Shown: positions 7,112 to 15,108, numbered from the stretch's first letter. The stretch: 48,343 nucleotides of DNA from DASXSB01 sp036506275 (GCA_036506275.1 DASXSB010000100.1:1-48343), one strand, 5' to 3'. Made by a program: numbers and translations. The notes: generated by a model from the sequence alone, not told the origin.

Positions 7112-8284
7112 GTGGCGTCCGCGCTCGGAACGATCGCCGTCGTCGATCTCACCACCGTCCGCAGCGGCCCCACGTGCACGAAGATCCTCGGCGATTTCGG
7201 CGCCGACGTCGTGCGCGTGGAACGGCCCGGCGACGCCGGTCGCGAGCGTGTGTTCTTCGACCAGGCCGACCTCCACCGCAACAAGAAGAGCGTGGTCGTG
7301 AACCTGCAAGATCCGCGCGGCCTCGAGATCGTGAAGAAGATGATCGCGCGCGCGGACGTGCTCGTGGAGAATTACCGGCCCGACGTCAAGCACCGTCTCG
7401 GCGTCGACTACGAAACCGTGAGCGCGCTCAACCCGCGCCTCGTCTACGGCAGCATCTCCGGATTCGGGCAGGACGGCCCGTATCGTGACCGTCCCGGCTA
7501 TGACCAGATCGTGCAGGGGATGTCGGGTCTCATGTGGCTCACGGGCACGGAGGAGACGGCGCCGTTGCGGATCGGCATCCCCGTCGGCGATCTCCTCGCG
7601 GGGTATTTCTGCGCGATGGGGATCCTGGCCGCTCTCTACGAGCGCGAGCGCTCCGGGCGCGGCCAGCACGTCACCACCTCGCTCCTGGAGGCGCTCGCGG
7701 GCAGCCTCTCCTTCCAGGCCGCCAAGTATCTGAACACGGGCGAGGTGCCACCGCCCGTCGGCAACCACCATCCGCTCACGGCGCCGATGGGCGTCTATCG
7801 CGCGCGGGACGGCTTCCTGAACCTGGCGGTGGGGAACGACGACATGTGGGGCCGCCTCTGCCGCGCCCTCGGCGTGCCCGCCCTCGCGGGCGACGCGCGC
7901 TTCGCCACCAATGCCGCGCGGATCAAGCATCGCGTCGCCATGGATGCGCTGCTCGGCGAGCGCCTCGCCACGCGCGACGTCAGCGAGTGGATCCCCGCTC
8001 TCAACGCGGCCGGCGTCGCGTGCGGGCCCATCTACAAGGTGGACGACGTCTTCGCGGACCCTCAGGTGGCGGCGGCGAACCTCGTCCACGAGCACACGCA
8101 CGCCGAGTTCGGGCCCGTCAAGGTGCTCGGCCTTCCCGTCTCGCTCAGCCGCACGCCGCCCACCGTCCGCACGGCGGCGCCCGTTCCCGGCGCCGACACG
8201 CGCGACGTGCTGGCCGCGCTCGGCTATGGCGCGGACGATATCGAGGCGCTGGCGCAGGCCGGCGTCGTCGAGGTGACGAAATGA
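7112..8284 (+). CDS. CaiB/BaiF family CoA-transferase
   Basis: The 390-residue length and sequence fit family III CoA-transferases (formyl-CoA transferase, CaiB, BaiF). Recognisable blocks are VVDLTTVRSGPTCTKILGDFGADV at the start, NKKSVVVNLQDPRG, YGSISGFGQDGPY, and the VGDLLAG region around residue 160, whose Asp corresponds to the residue that forms the acyl-aspartyl intermediate. It would move CoA between carboxylic acids in the cytoplasm; the substrate cannot be read from the sequence. It is the first gene of a long run, overlaps the next start by 4 nt (ATGA), and seems to begin leaderless from TACACT. Confidence 0.9.
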   Translation: MASALGTIAVVDLTTVRSGPTCTKILGDFGADVVRVERPGDAGRERVFFDQADLHRNKKSVVVNLQDPRGLEIVKKMIARADVLVENYRPDVKHRLGVDYETVSALNPRLVYGSISGFGQDGPYRDRPGYDQIVQGMSGLMWLTGTEETAPLRIGIPVGDLLAGYFCAMGILAALYERERSGRGQHVTTSLLEALAGSLSFQAAKYLNTGEVPPPVGNHHPLTAPMGVYRARDGFLNLAVGNDDMWGRLCRALGVPALAGDARFATNAARIKHRVAMDALLGERLATRDVSEWIPALNAAGVACGPIYKVDDVFADPQVAAANLVHEHTHAEFGPVKVLGLPVSLSRTPPTVRTAAPVPGADTRDVLAALGYGADDIEALAQAGVVEVTK

Positions 8285-9063
8285 GCGACATCCTTCTCCA
8301 GCAAGACGGTCCGGTGGCGACGGTGATGATCAACCGCCCCAAGATGCGCAACGCCATCAGCCTCGCCATGTGGTCAGAGCTGGCGCGGGTGACGAAGTCG
8401 CTCGTGGACGACGACACCGTGCGCGCCATCGTGTACCGGGGGGCGGGGACGGAGGCGTTTGCGTCCGGCGCCGACATCTCGGAGTTCCAGGAGAATCGGA
8501 AGGACACGGAAACCTCGCTCCGCTACAACTCCCAGACGGAGGCGGCGTACTCGTCCATTCGTGACTGCCCGAAGCCCACGGTGGCGATGGTCTTCGGCTA
8601 TTGCATGGGCGGCGCCATGGCGGTGGCGATGGCGTGCGATCTCCGCTTCGCGGCGGAGGGCTCGAAGTTCGGCATTCCCGCCGCCAAGCTCAGCATCATC
8701 TACGGGGCGGATCCGGTGGGGCAGCTCGTGGACCTCGTCGGCCCCGCCTACGCCAAGGACATCCTCTTCTCGGCGCGCACGGTGAGCGACCGGGAGGCGC
8801 TCGCCATCGGCTTCATCCAGCGCCTGCTCCCCATCAACGAGCTGGAGTCGTTCACGTACGACTATCTGCGTAAGGTGGCCGACAACGCGCCGCTCTCCGT
8901 GCGCGGCGCCAAGGCGACCGTGCAGCTCTACCTCGCCGGCCTCACGCCCGAGCACCGCCAGCGCCTGCGCGCGATGTCGCTGGAAGCGTTCGAGAGCCAG
9001 GACTACAAGGAAGGCACGCGCGCCTTCCTGGAGAAGCGGCCGCCCAAGTTCCAGGGACGGTAG
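8281..9063 (+). CDS. enoyl-CoA hydratase/isomerase (crotonase) family protein
   Basis: This 260-residue crotonase-fold protein has the two oxyanion-hole regions, FASGADISEF near residue 60 and GYCMGGAMAVAMACD near 110. However, both catalytic glutamates of true hydratases are missing by alignment: the GGGCELA-type Glu is Ala, and the FGxPE Glu is Ala in FGIPAAKLSIIYG. Simple enoyl-CoA hydration is therefore unlikely. Isomerase, thioesterase, decarboxylase or C-C lyase chemistry, or loss of activity, are alternatives. The start overlaps the CoA-transferase stop (ATGA), so the two probably act on the same CoA ester. The TAG stop overlaps the next GTG by one base. Confidence 0.88.
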   Translation: MSDILLQQDGPVATVMINRPKMRNAISLAMWSELARVTKSLVDDDTVRAIVYRGAGTEAFASGADISEFQENRKDTETSLRYNSQTEAAYSSIRDCPKPTVAMVFGYCMGGAMAVAMACDLRFAAEGSKFGIPAAKLSIIYGADPVGQLVDLVGPAYAKDILFSARTVSDREALAIGFIQRLLPINELESFTYDYLRKVADNAPLSVRGAKATVQLYLAGLTPEHRQRLRAMSLEAFESQDYKEGTRAFLEKRPPKFQGR

Positions 9064-10124
9064 TGCGCGTCGCGTTCCTCTCCTCGACGCCGCCGAGCGC
9101 GACGGAGGGGAGCGGGACGTTCGTGGCGTGCGCCGGACTCATCAAAGGCCTCACGCTCCTCGGCCATGAGGTCACGGTGCGGCCCCTCCGCCTGCGCACG
9201 GGCTTTCACACGTTCGATCGCTGGCTCTACAACGCGCTCGCCGTCCTCCGTCCTCCCGTCGCCGACCTCGTGGTCGGCGTCGATCTCGACGGCTTCCTGT
9301 GGGCGCGCCGCCGGGTGCCCGCCACGCGCTTCGCGGTGGCGCTGAAGGGCGTGATCGCCGACGAGCTCCGGAACGAGCGCGGCTGGGTGCGAATCCTCCT
9401 CGGCGTGCAGGCGCGATGGGAAGGCATGAACGCGCGCCGCGCCGACCGCGTGATCGTCCCCAGCCGGTACTCCGCGCACGTGGCCACGGAGGCGTACGGG
9501 CTGCGGCCGGAGACGGTGCGGCTGGTGCCGGAAGCGGTCGACGTCGCGGAGTGGCGGCGACGCCTGGAGGCGGTTCGCCGGCCGCCGCGGGACGCCGGCT
9601 TTCGCGTCCTCGCCGTCGCCCGCATGTATCCCCGCAAGCGACTTCAAGACCTGCTGGAAGCGACCGCGCTCCTGCGCGCGCGAATCCCCCACGTGCAGAC
9701 GCGCATCGTAGGCGATGGCCCGGAGTTTGCGCGTCTTCGAGAGCGACATACGCGTCTCGGCCTCGGCGACTCCGTGGTGTTCCTCGGCGAGGTGTCACGC
9801 GGGACGCTGACGGTAGAATACATGAGTGCGGACTGCTTCTGTCTTCCCACGGTCCAGGAAGGATTCGGCATGGTGTTCGCGGAAGCGATGATGGCCGGTC
9901 TCCCGATCGTCGCCTGTCGGGCGGGGGCGGTGCCGGAAGTCGTGGAGGACCGGCGCACCGGTCTCCTCGTCAATCCAAAGAGTCCGGGCGAGCTGGCGAT
10001 GGCGCTGGAGACGCTGGCCACAAACGAAGGCCTCCGGAAGGAACTCGGGGAGGCGGGACGCCAGCACGTGGCGGCGTTCGATCTCGTGCCCGTGGCGCGG
10101 CGGTTCCTGGCGGCGGTGGCATGA
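9063..10124 (+). CDS. GT4-family glycosyltransferase
   Basis: This 353-residue GT-B fold enzyme has an N-terminal Rossmann half (VAFLSSTPPSATEGSGTF, LTLLGHEVTV) and a nucleotide-sugar half with AVARMYPRKRLQDLLEA, RIVGDGPEFARL and the EGFGMVFAEAMMAGLPIV block containing the retaining-GT E-x7-E motif. It likely transfers a sugar from a UDP- or GDP-sugar, keeping the anomeric configuration. No signal peptide or membrane helix is visible, so it acts in the cytoplasm. It overlaps the crotonase by 1 nt and the first PTPS gene by 4 nt. That tight coupling to pterin genes suggests a pterin acceptor, which is inference only. Confidence 0.88.
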   Translation: MRVAFLSSTPPSATEGSGTFVACAGLIKGLTLLGHEVTVRPLRLRTGFHTFDRWLYNALAVLRPPVADLVVGVDLDGFLWARRRVPATRFAVALKGVIADELRNERGWVRILLGVQARWEGMNARRADRVIVPSRYSAHVATEAYGLRPETVRLVPEAVDVAEWRRRLEAVRRPPRDAGFRVLAVARMYPRKRLQDLLEATALLRARIPHVQTRIVGDGPEFARLRERHTRLGLGDSVVFLGEVSRGTLTVEYMSADCFCLPTVQEGFGMVFAEAMMAGLPIVACRAGAVPEVVEDRRTGLLVNPKSPGELAMALETLATNEGLRKELGEAGRQHVAAFDLVPVARRFLAAVA

Positions 10125-10528
10125 GCAGCCTTGCCTACAGCACGCGCCGCTTCACGTTCGCGGCCGGGCACCGCTACTGGGTGGAGCAGTGGTCGGCGAC
10201 GGAGAACCAGCGCGTCTTCGGCTCCCTCACCGTGCCTCACGGCCACAACTACACGCTGGACGTCACCGTGCGGGGCTCGATCGACGAGACGACGGGGATG
10301 GTGATCGATCTCTCGGAGCTGAAGCGCATCGTCAACGATGCCATCGTCGATCGCTTCGACCACGCCGACCTCAACGCGGATCCGCTCTTCCGCGACCGGG
10401 TGCCGACGACCGAGAACATCGCGATCGTGGTGTGGGGGCTCCTGGCGCCGAAGCTCGGCGTCGACCGCTTGTGGCAGGTGCGCGTGTGGGAGGATCCCAC
10501 GCTCTTCGTCGACTATCGAGGCGCGTGA
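10121..10528 (+). CDS. 6-pyruvoyl-tetrahydropterin synthase family protein lacking the catalytic Cys
   Basis: The 135-residue T-fold protein has zinc ligands His17, His40 and His42 (AGHRYW, PHGHNY), the DH pair at 80-81 and Glu124. Blocks such as IDETTGMVIDLSELK and PTTENIAIVVW are closer to animal-type PTPS than to typical QueD. The catalytic Cys expected before HGH is missing: FGSLTVPHGH has Leu36 where PTPS has FGKC. It may therefore carry out a modified reaction or be a partner subunit of the next protein. It overlaps the glycosyltransferase (ATGA) and lies 1 nt from its paralogue. Confidence 0.85.
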   Translation: MSSLAYSTRRFTFAAGHRYWVEQWSATENQRVFGSLTVPHGHNYTLDVTVRGSIDETTGMVIDLSELKRIVNDAIVDRFDHADLNADPLFRDRVPTTENIAIVVWGLLAPKLGVDRLWQVRVWEDPTLFVDYRGA

Positions 10529-10529
10529 G

Positions 10530-10934
10530 ATGCTGGAGGTCACGCGGGTCTATCACTTCAGCGCGGCCCACCAGCTCCAGCAGCCGGCGCTGTCGGCGGA
10601 AGCGAACGCGGCCCTCTATGGGCCCTGCGCGGGGCTCCACGGCCACAACTATTACGTCGAGATCACCGTGACCGGCGCCCCGGATCCCGTGACGGGCATG
10701 GCGGTGGATCTGGGCGCGGTGGACAGCGGCGTGAAGCACGCGCTCCTCGACGCCGTCGATCATCAGAGCCTGGAACGCGTGCCGGCCCTGGCGGGGGTGG
10801 TGACGACGGGGGAAGGCCTCGCGCGGGCGTTCTGGAAGGTGGTGGCGCCCGTGGTGGCGCCGGCCGCCCTCGCGCGGGTGACGGTGGTGGAGACGGCCAA
10901 GAACCGGTTCGAGTACCGCGGTGAGGAAGAATGA
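10530..10934 (+). CDS. 6-pyruvoyl-tetrahydropterin synthase / QueD-like, with catalytic Cys
   Basis: The second T-fold paralogue (134 residues) keeps the whole active site: zinc ligands His14, His37 and His39, Cys33 in GPCAGLHGHN, Asp77-His78 and Glu121. It would convert 7,8-dihydroneopterin triphosphate to 6-pyruvoyl- or 6-carboxy-tetrahydropterin. No queC or queE is nearby, so a queuosine role is not supported locally. The ATG lies 1 nt after the stop of the first PTPS, and its TGA overlaps the start of folE. The pair is diverged, not a recent duplication. Confidence 0.88.
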   Translation: MLEVTRVYHFSAAHQLQQPALSAEANAALYGPCAGLHGHNYYVEITVTGAPDPVTGMAVDLGAVDSGVKHALLDAVDHQSLERVPALAGVVTTGEGLARAFWKVVAPVVAPAALARVTVVETAKNRFEYRGEEE

Positions 10935-11494
10935 TTGCCAAGCTGATCGAGCAGCTCCTGAAGGAGCTCGGCGAGGACGCGCAGCGCGAAGGGCTCGAGC
11001 GCACGCCCGACCGCGTCGAGAAGGCGTTGCGCTATCTGACGTCGGGCTACGAGAAGGACGTGCACGATATCCTCAACGACGCCCTCTTCGTCGAGGAGTA
11101 CGACGAGATGGTGGTCGTGAAGGACATCGATTTCTTCTCGCTCTGTGAGCACCACCTGCTGCCCTTCCTCGGCAAATGCCACGTGGCGTACATGCCCAAC
11201 CGAAAGATCGTGGGGCTCTCGAAGATTCCACGACTGGTGGAGGTGTTCAGCCGCCGACTGCAAGTGCAGGAGCGGCTCACGACCCAGATCGCCAACACGC
11301 TGCAAGAGGCCCTGCAGCCGAACGGGGTGGCGGTCGTGATGGAGGGCATCCACCTCTGCATGCTCATGCGCGGCGTCGAGAAGCAGAACTCCAAGGCCGT
11401 CACCTCCGCCATGCTCGGCGCCTTCCGCGAGCGCGCGGAAACGCGCGCGGAGTTCATGGAGCTGATCAAGTCGAGCCGCGGGTTCCTCCTGTGA
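10931..11494 (+). CDS. folE: GTP cyclohydrolase I
   Basis: The 187-residue length is normal for FolE. The zinc/active-site block SLCEHHLLPFLGKCHVAYMP (Cys72, His74/75) and the second Cys143 in IHLCMLMRGV are present, as is KIVGLSKIPRLVEVFSRRLQVQERL. The enzyme makes 7,8-dihydroneopterin triphosphate from GTP, the direct substrate of the two upstream PTPS proteins. It overlaps PTPS2 by 4 nt and the SDR start by 4 nt, so production of the pterin precursor is translationally coupled to the neighbouring steps. Confidence 0.96.
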   Translation: MIAKLIEQLLKELGEDAQREGLERTPDRVEKALRYLTSGYEKDVHDILNDALFVEEYDEMVVVKDIDFFSLCEHHLLPFLGKCHVAYMPNRKIVGLSKIPRLVEVFSRRLQVQERLTTQIANTLQEALQPNGVAVVMEGIHLCMLMRGVEKQNSKAVTSAMLGAFRERAETRAEFMELIKSSRGFLL

Positions 11495-12213
11495 GCACGG
11501 CGCTCGCGGGGCGCGTCGCCATCGTGACGGGCGCCGGCCGCGGTATCGGACGCGCCGTCGCCATCGCGCTCGCCGCGGAAGGAGCGGCGGTGGCGGTGGC
11601 GGCGCGAACGCGCGCGGACGTCGCGGAGGTGGCCGCCGCCATCCGGGAGGCGGGCGGGCGCGCCCTCGCCGTGCCCACCGACGTCACGCGTGACGCCGAC
11701 GTGGAGGCGCTGGTGGAGGGAACGCTGGCCGAGCTCGGTCGGGTCGACGTGCTGGTGACGGCGGCGGGAACGGCCTCGTTCGGCCCCCTCGCCGGCACCA
11801 AGCCGGGCGACTGGGACACCATGCTCGCCGTGAATCTGCGTGCGGTGATGGTCTGTTGTCGCGCGGTTCTTCCCGCCATGCAGCGCCAGGCGAGCGGGAC
11901 CATCATCAACGTGTCCTCGATCGCCGCCAAGCGCGCGCTCGCCGGCGCCGCCGTGTATTCCGCGACGAAGGCGGGGGTGGTCGCGTTCACCCGCGTGCTC
12001 GCCGAGGAGTGTCGCCCCCATCGCATCCGCGTGGGCGTCCTCGTGCCGGGCGCCGTCGACACGCCGCTGTGGGACTCGATGGCGGGGGCGCCCGAGCGTG
12101 CGCGCATGCTGTCGGCGACGGACGTGGCGCGGGCCGCCGTCCTCATGGCGACGCTGCCGCCGGGCGCGTCGCTGGAGGAGCTGACTCTCATGCCGGTGGA
12201 GGGAATCCTGTGA
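11491..12213 (+). CDS. short-chain dehydrogenase/reductase
   Basis: This classical SDR of 240 residues has the TGAGRGIGRAVA cofactor loop, NVSS near residue 138 and the catalytic YSATK around 155. It resembles FabG-type ketoreductases and probably uses NADPH (a basic residue, Arg, follows the second strand as AARTRADV). Coupled to folE (GTGA overlap) and two PTPS genes, a sepiapterin-reductase-like step on the 6-pyruvoyl side chain is the attractive reading; 3-oxoacyl reduction linked to the CaiB/crotonase genes is the main alternative. The SDR family alone does not decide. Confidence 0.88.
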   Translation: MSTALAGRVAIVTGAGRGIGRAVAIALAAEGAAVAVAARTRADVAEVAAAIREAGGRALAVPTDVTRDADVEALVEGTLAELGRVDVLVTAAGTASFGPLAGTKPGDWDTMLAVNLRAVMVCCRAVLPAMQRQASGTIINVSSIAAKRALAGAAVYSATKAGVVAFTRVLAEECRPHRIRVGVLVPGAVDTPLWDSMAGAPERARMLSATDVARAAVLMATLPPGASLEELTLMPVEGIL

Positions 12214-12256
12214 TACGATCAATCGTGAACCGGTCGGAAATTTCGAGGAGGATCGT

Positions 12257-12583
12257 ATGGTTACGCTGACAGAGATGGCTGCCAAGAAGGTGTCTGACCT
12301 CCGTCTGGAGGAAGGCAAGCCGGAGTGGGGCTTGCGCATCCGGGTCGTGGGCGGGGGTTGTTCCGGCATGTCCTACGAGCTGGGCTGGGAAGATCAGCAG
12401 AGCGCGGGCGACAACGTGGTCGAGGCGTCCGGCATCAAGGTCTACATCGATCAGCACAGCGCGCCCTACCTGAGCGGCAGCGAGATCGACTACGTCGAGA
12501 ACAACATGATGGGAGCCGGGTTCGCCATCAAGAACCCGAACGTGAAGTCGAGCTGCGGCTGCGGTCAGTCTCACCGCTTCTAG
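12257..12583 (+). CDS. erpA: HesB/IscA/ErpA-type iron-sulfur carrier
   Basis: The 108-residue A-type carrier has the three conserved cysteines: one in VVGGGCSGMSYELGW and two in the terminal SCGCGQSHRF. It would deliver Fe-S clusters to apoproteins. The ATG follows a strong AGGAGG (12243-12249). A 43-nt gap with a short inverted repeat (ACGAT-CA-ATCGT, 12215-12226) separates it from the SDR, so it could have its own promoter. ErpA and IscA cannot be told apart by eye. It lies 13 nt upstream of the molybdopterin synthase fusion; molybdenum-cofactor synthesis needs Fe-S enzymes. Confidence 0.92.
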   Translation: MVTLTEMAAKKVSDLRLEEGKPEWGLRIRVVGGGCSGMSYELGWEDQQSAGDNVVEASGIKVYIDQHSAPYLSGSEIDYVENNMMGAGFAIKNPNVKSSCGCGQSHRF

Positions 12584-12596
12584 GCTGAGAGCGCCT

Positions 12597-13277
12597 GTGC
12601 GCGTCCGGGTCCGGCTCTTCGCCCGGTACCGGGAAGCGACCGGGCGCGAGCGGCTCGAGGTCGATCTCCCCGAAGGCGGTACGGTGGAATCGGCGTGGTC
12701 GGCCATCGTGGATCGTCACCCTGAGCTTTCCTCCTACCGTCCCTTCACGCTGTTCGCAGTGGGACACGACTACGTCGCCGCCGACCATCCTCTCGAGCCC
12801 GACGACGAGCTCTGCCTCTTTCCGCCCGTGAGCGGCGGCAGCGCCCTCTCGGGTCTCGATTCCTTCAAGGTCGTGGAGCAGCCGCTGTCGCTGGACGCCA
12901 TCGCCGGCGACGTCGACGATCCCGGCGCGGGCGGGGTCGTGGTCTTCTCGGGCGTGGTCCGGAACCAGACCGGCGGCCGTCCCGTGAAGTTCCTCGAGTA
13001 CGAGGCGCACGCGGCCATGGCGGAAGCAAAAATGCGCGAGATCGGCGCCGACATCCGCGGCCGCTGGCCCGGGGTGCGACGGGTGGCCATGCGTCACCGG
13101 ATCGGACGATTGGAAATCGGCGAAGCGAGCGTGCTCATCGCGGTCTCCGCCGCCCACCGCCAGGAAGCGTTCGAGGCGTGCAAGTTCGCGATCGACACCC
13201 TGAAGCAGACGGTGCCGGTGTGGAAGAAGGAGCACTTCGAGGACGGCGAAGTCTGGGTGGGCCTGCAAGGCGGGTAA
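12597..13277 (+). CDS. moaX: MoaD-MoaE fusion, molybdopterin synthase
   Basis: Residues 1-81 are a MoaD ubiquitin-like sulfur carrier (RVRLFARYREATGR start, FPPVSGG end). Residues ~85-226 are MoaE, with VVFSGVVRNQTGG, FLEYEAHAAMAEAKM and VPVWKKEHFEDGEVW including the catalytic-site lysines. The enzyme inserts two sulfurs into cPMP. In free MoaD the Gly-Gly must be the C-terminus; here it is internal (Gly80-Gly81 followed by Ser82), so cleavage is expected, as described for mycobacterial MoaX. The start is GTG. The gene ends 2-46 nt before tilS, depending on the tilS start. Confidence 0.92.
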   Translation: MRVRVRLFARYREATGRERLEVDLPEGGTVESAWSAIVDRHPELSSYRPFTLFAVGHDYVAADHPLEPDDELCLFPPVSGGSALSGLDSFKVVEQPLSLDAIAGDVDDPGAGGVVVFSGVVRNQTGGRPVKFLEYEAHAAMAEAKMREIGADIRGRWPGVRRVAMRHRIGRLEIGEASVLIAVSAAHRQEAFEACKFAIDTLKQTVPVWKKEHFEDGEVWVGLQGG

Positions 13278-13323
13278 CCTGAGCCTCCTCGACACCGTTC
13301 GCCGCAGCCTTCGCCGCCACGCG

Positions 13324-14658
13324 ATGCTCGCTGGCGGCGAACGTGTTCTCGTCGCCGTCTCCGGGGGGGCGGATTCCGTCGCGCTGCTCCACGTGCTCCG
13401 GACCCTCGCCGCCGAGTGGCGGCTGGCGCTGCACGTCCTCCACGTCGATCACGGCCTCCGGCCCGACTCCGCGCGCGATGCCGCGTTCGTGCGCGAGCTC
13501 GCCCAGCGCTTCGACGTTCCCGTGGAGGTGGCGACGGTGACGGTGACGCCGCAGGCGTCGCTCGAAGAAGCGGCGCGCGTGGCCCGTTATCGCGCGCTGG
13601 AGGCGGCCGCCGATCGTCTCGCCGCCGACCGTATCGCGGTCGGACACACCGCCGACGACCAGGCGGAGACGGTGCTGATGCGCCTCCTCGAAGGCGCGGG
13701 GTTGCGCGGTCTCGGCGGCATTCCTGCCGTGCGGGGGCGAATCATCCGCCCCCTCCTCGAGGTTCGGAAGCACGACCTCGTGGCCGAGCTCGATCGCGTG
13801 GGGCTGCCGTGGATCGAGGACCCGTCCAACGACGATCCGAAGTTCCTTCGCAATCGCGTGCGGCACGAGCTCTTGCCGCTCCTCGGCGTCGCCTATCGCA
13901 CCGACATCGTGCCCGCCCTCGCCCGCACGGCCCGGCTCGCGCGCGAGGCGACGGACGCCCTCGACGCCCTCGCCGCCGGCCATCTGGCGCGCCTCGCCAC
14001 GCCCGAGCGGGACGGCGCCGTCACGCTGCCGCTCGCGCCCTTGCGCGAGCTACCGCGGCCGGTGGCGGCGGAGCTGCTGCGGCAGGCCGCGGTGCGCGCG
14101 GGCGGGCGCCATCCGCTGCGCGCGTGGGGTCATCGCGTTCTCCGCCGCGTGCTGGCGACGCCGCCGCCGCGGCGCACCCTGCGCGTGGCCGGGGTCAGCA
14201 TCGACGTCAGCGTCGGCCGCGTCCGCCTCGGCGTCCACGGTCCCACCGCGCTTCCGACGCGCGCGCTTTCAGTGCCGGGCCGCGTGGAGCTTCCCGAGAT
14301 CGGCATGGCGATCGTGGCGCGCCGGCTGTCGACGGCGGATTACGAGGTCCCGCGCGATCGATCGCGCGCGGCGTTCGATGCCGCGGATCTCGGCGACGCG
14401 CTCACCGTGCGCGCGCGCCGGCGCGGCGATCACTTCACGCCGTTTGCGGCAACGCACGAGCGACGGCTGAAGACGTTCCTCATCGACGCCAAGCTCCCCC
14501 GCTGGGAGCGGACGCGCGTGCCCGTCGTGGAGCACGGCGGCGCGATCATTTGGCTGGCGGGAGTGCGACGGAGCGCGATCGCCCCCGTGCGCGCGGCCAC
14601 GCGCGAGGTGATCGAGCTCGGGCTCGTCCCCTTGAAGGAGTCGCGCCCCGATCGATAG
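13324..14658 (+). CDS. tilS: tRNA(Ile)-lysidine synthetase
   Basis: VAVSGGADSVALLHVL is the PP-loop, followed by HVDHGLRPDS, VGHTADDQAETVLMRLLEGAGLRGL and IIRPLLEVRK, all typical of TilS; the C-terminal half carries the substrate domains ending with IIWLAGVR. It converts C34 of the CAU tRNA-Ile2 to lysidine using ATP. The ATG at 13324 leaves a short N-terminus: the open frame upstream encodes LLDTVRRSLRRHAMLAGGER, which looks like the normal first helix, and its only candidate start is a CTG at 13279, 1 nt after the moaDE stop. The CAU tRNA at 627-701 could be its substrate. Confidence 0.93.
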   Translation: MLAGGERVLVAVSGGADSVALLHVLRTLAAEWRLALHVLHVDHGLRPDSARDAAFVRELAQRFDVPVEVATVTVTPQASLEEAARVARYRALEAAADRLAADRIAVGHTADDQAETVLMRLLEGAGLRGLGGIPAVRGRIIRPLLEVRKHDLVAELDRVGLPWIEDPSNDDPKFLRNRVRHELLPLLGVAYRTDIVPALARTARLAREATDALDALAAGHLARLATPERDGAVTLPLAPLRELPRPVAAELLRQAAVRAGGRHPLRAWGHRVLRRVLATPPPRRTLRVAGVSIDVSVGRVRLGVHGPTALPTRALSVPGRVELPEIGMAIVARRLSTADYEVPRDRSRAAFDAADLGDALTVRARRRGDHFTPFAATHERRLKTFLIDAKLPRWERTRVPVVEHGGAIIWLAGVRRSAIAPVRAATREVIELGLVPLKESRPDR

Positions 14659-14720
14659 TTTTCCGCGGCGGTGAGGGCGCGCGTGCGCTGGCCTTCGGGG
14701 CCGCTCGTTGTTACGGGACG

Positions 14721-14996
14721 TCAATTCCCGAAGAGCATGGTCAATCTCGTGCCGTACGCACTCAGCGCCTGGAAGGCAAAGCCCAACGTCATGGCGAACC
14801 AGCCTGACCACCACAGACTTCCCACTTCATGACGAACCCCGACCATGAGCGGCCCTGAGGTGCGGGGGTCGCCATAGAGATCTCGCTCCAGGTGGAACTG
14901 CCCGCGCGCCCGCATCGGCGACGTCGAGAGGAGGATCGCTCCCACGAGACTGAGGACCAGGCCCACGACGGCCTGCCAGTCAGGATTGCCCGGCAT
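14721..14996 (-). CDS. small two-helix membrane protein
   Basis: The 91-residue protein has a helix at about residues 8-24 (AVVGLVLSLVGAILL), a polar middle segment with FHLERDLYGDP and RHEVGSLWWSG, and a second helix at about 66-82. The ATG at 14996 follows a GGAGGGAG stretch. The gene converges with tilS. No family is recognised; the even polar loop between two helices could face the periplasm or the cytoplasm. Confidence 0.7.
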   Translation of the reverse strand: MPGNPDWQAVVGLVLSLVGAILLSTSPMRARGQFHLERDLYGDPRTSGPLMVGVRHEVGSLWWSGWFAMTLGFAFQALSAYGTRLTMLFGN

Positions 14997-15108
14997 AGGT
15001 TCTTCTCCCTCCGCGAATTCACCGCCGTCTGATCATACTTCCAGTCCGGAGACGGTTCCCGCGTCCTCGTGGCGGAGCCCGACGCCGATCGACTAGAATG
15101 CGGCGCGG

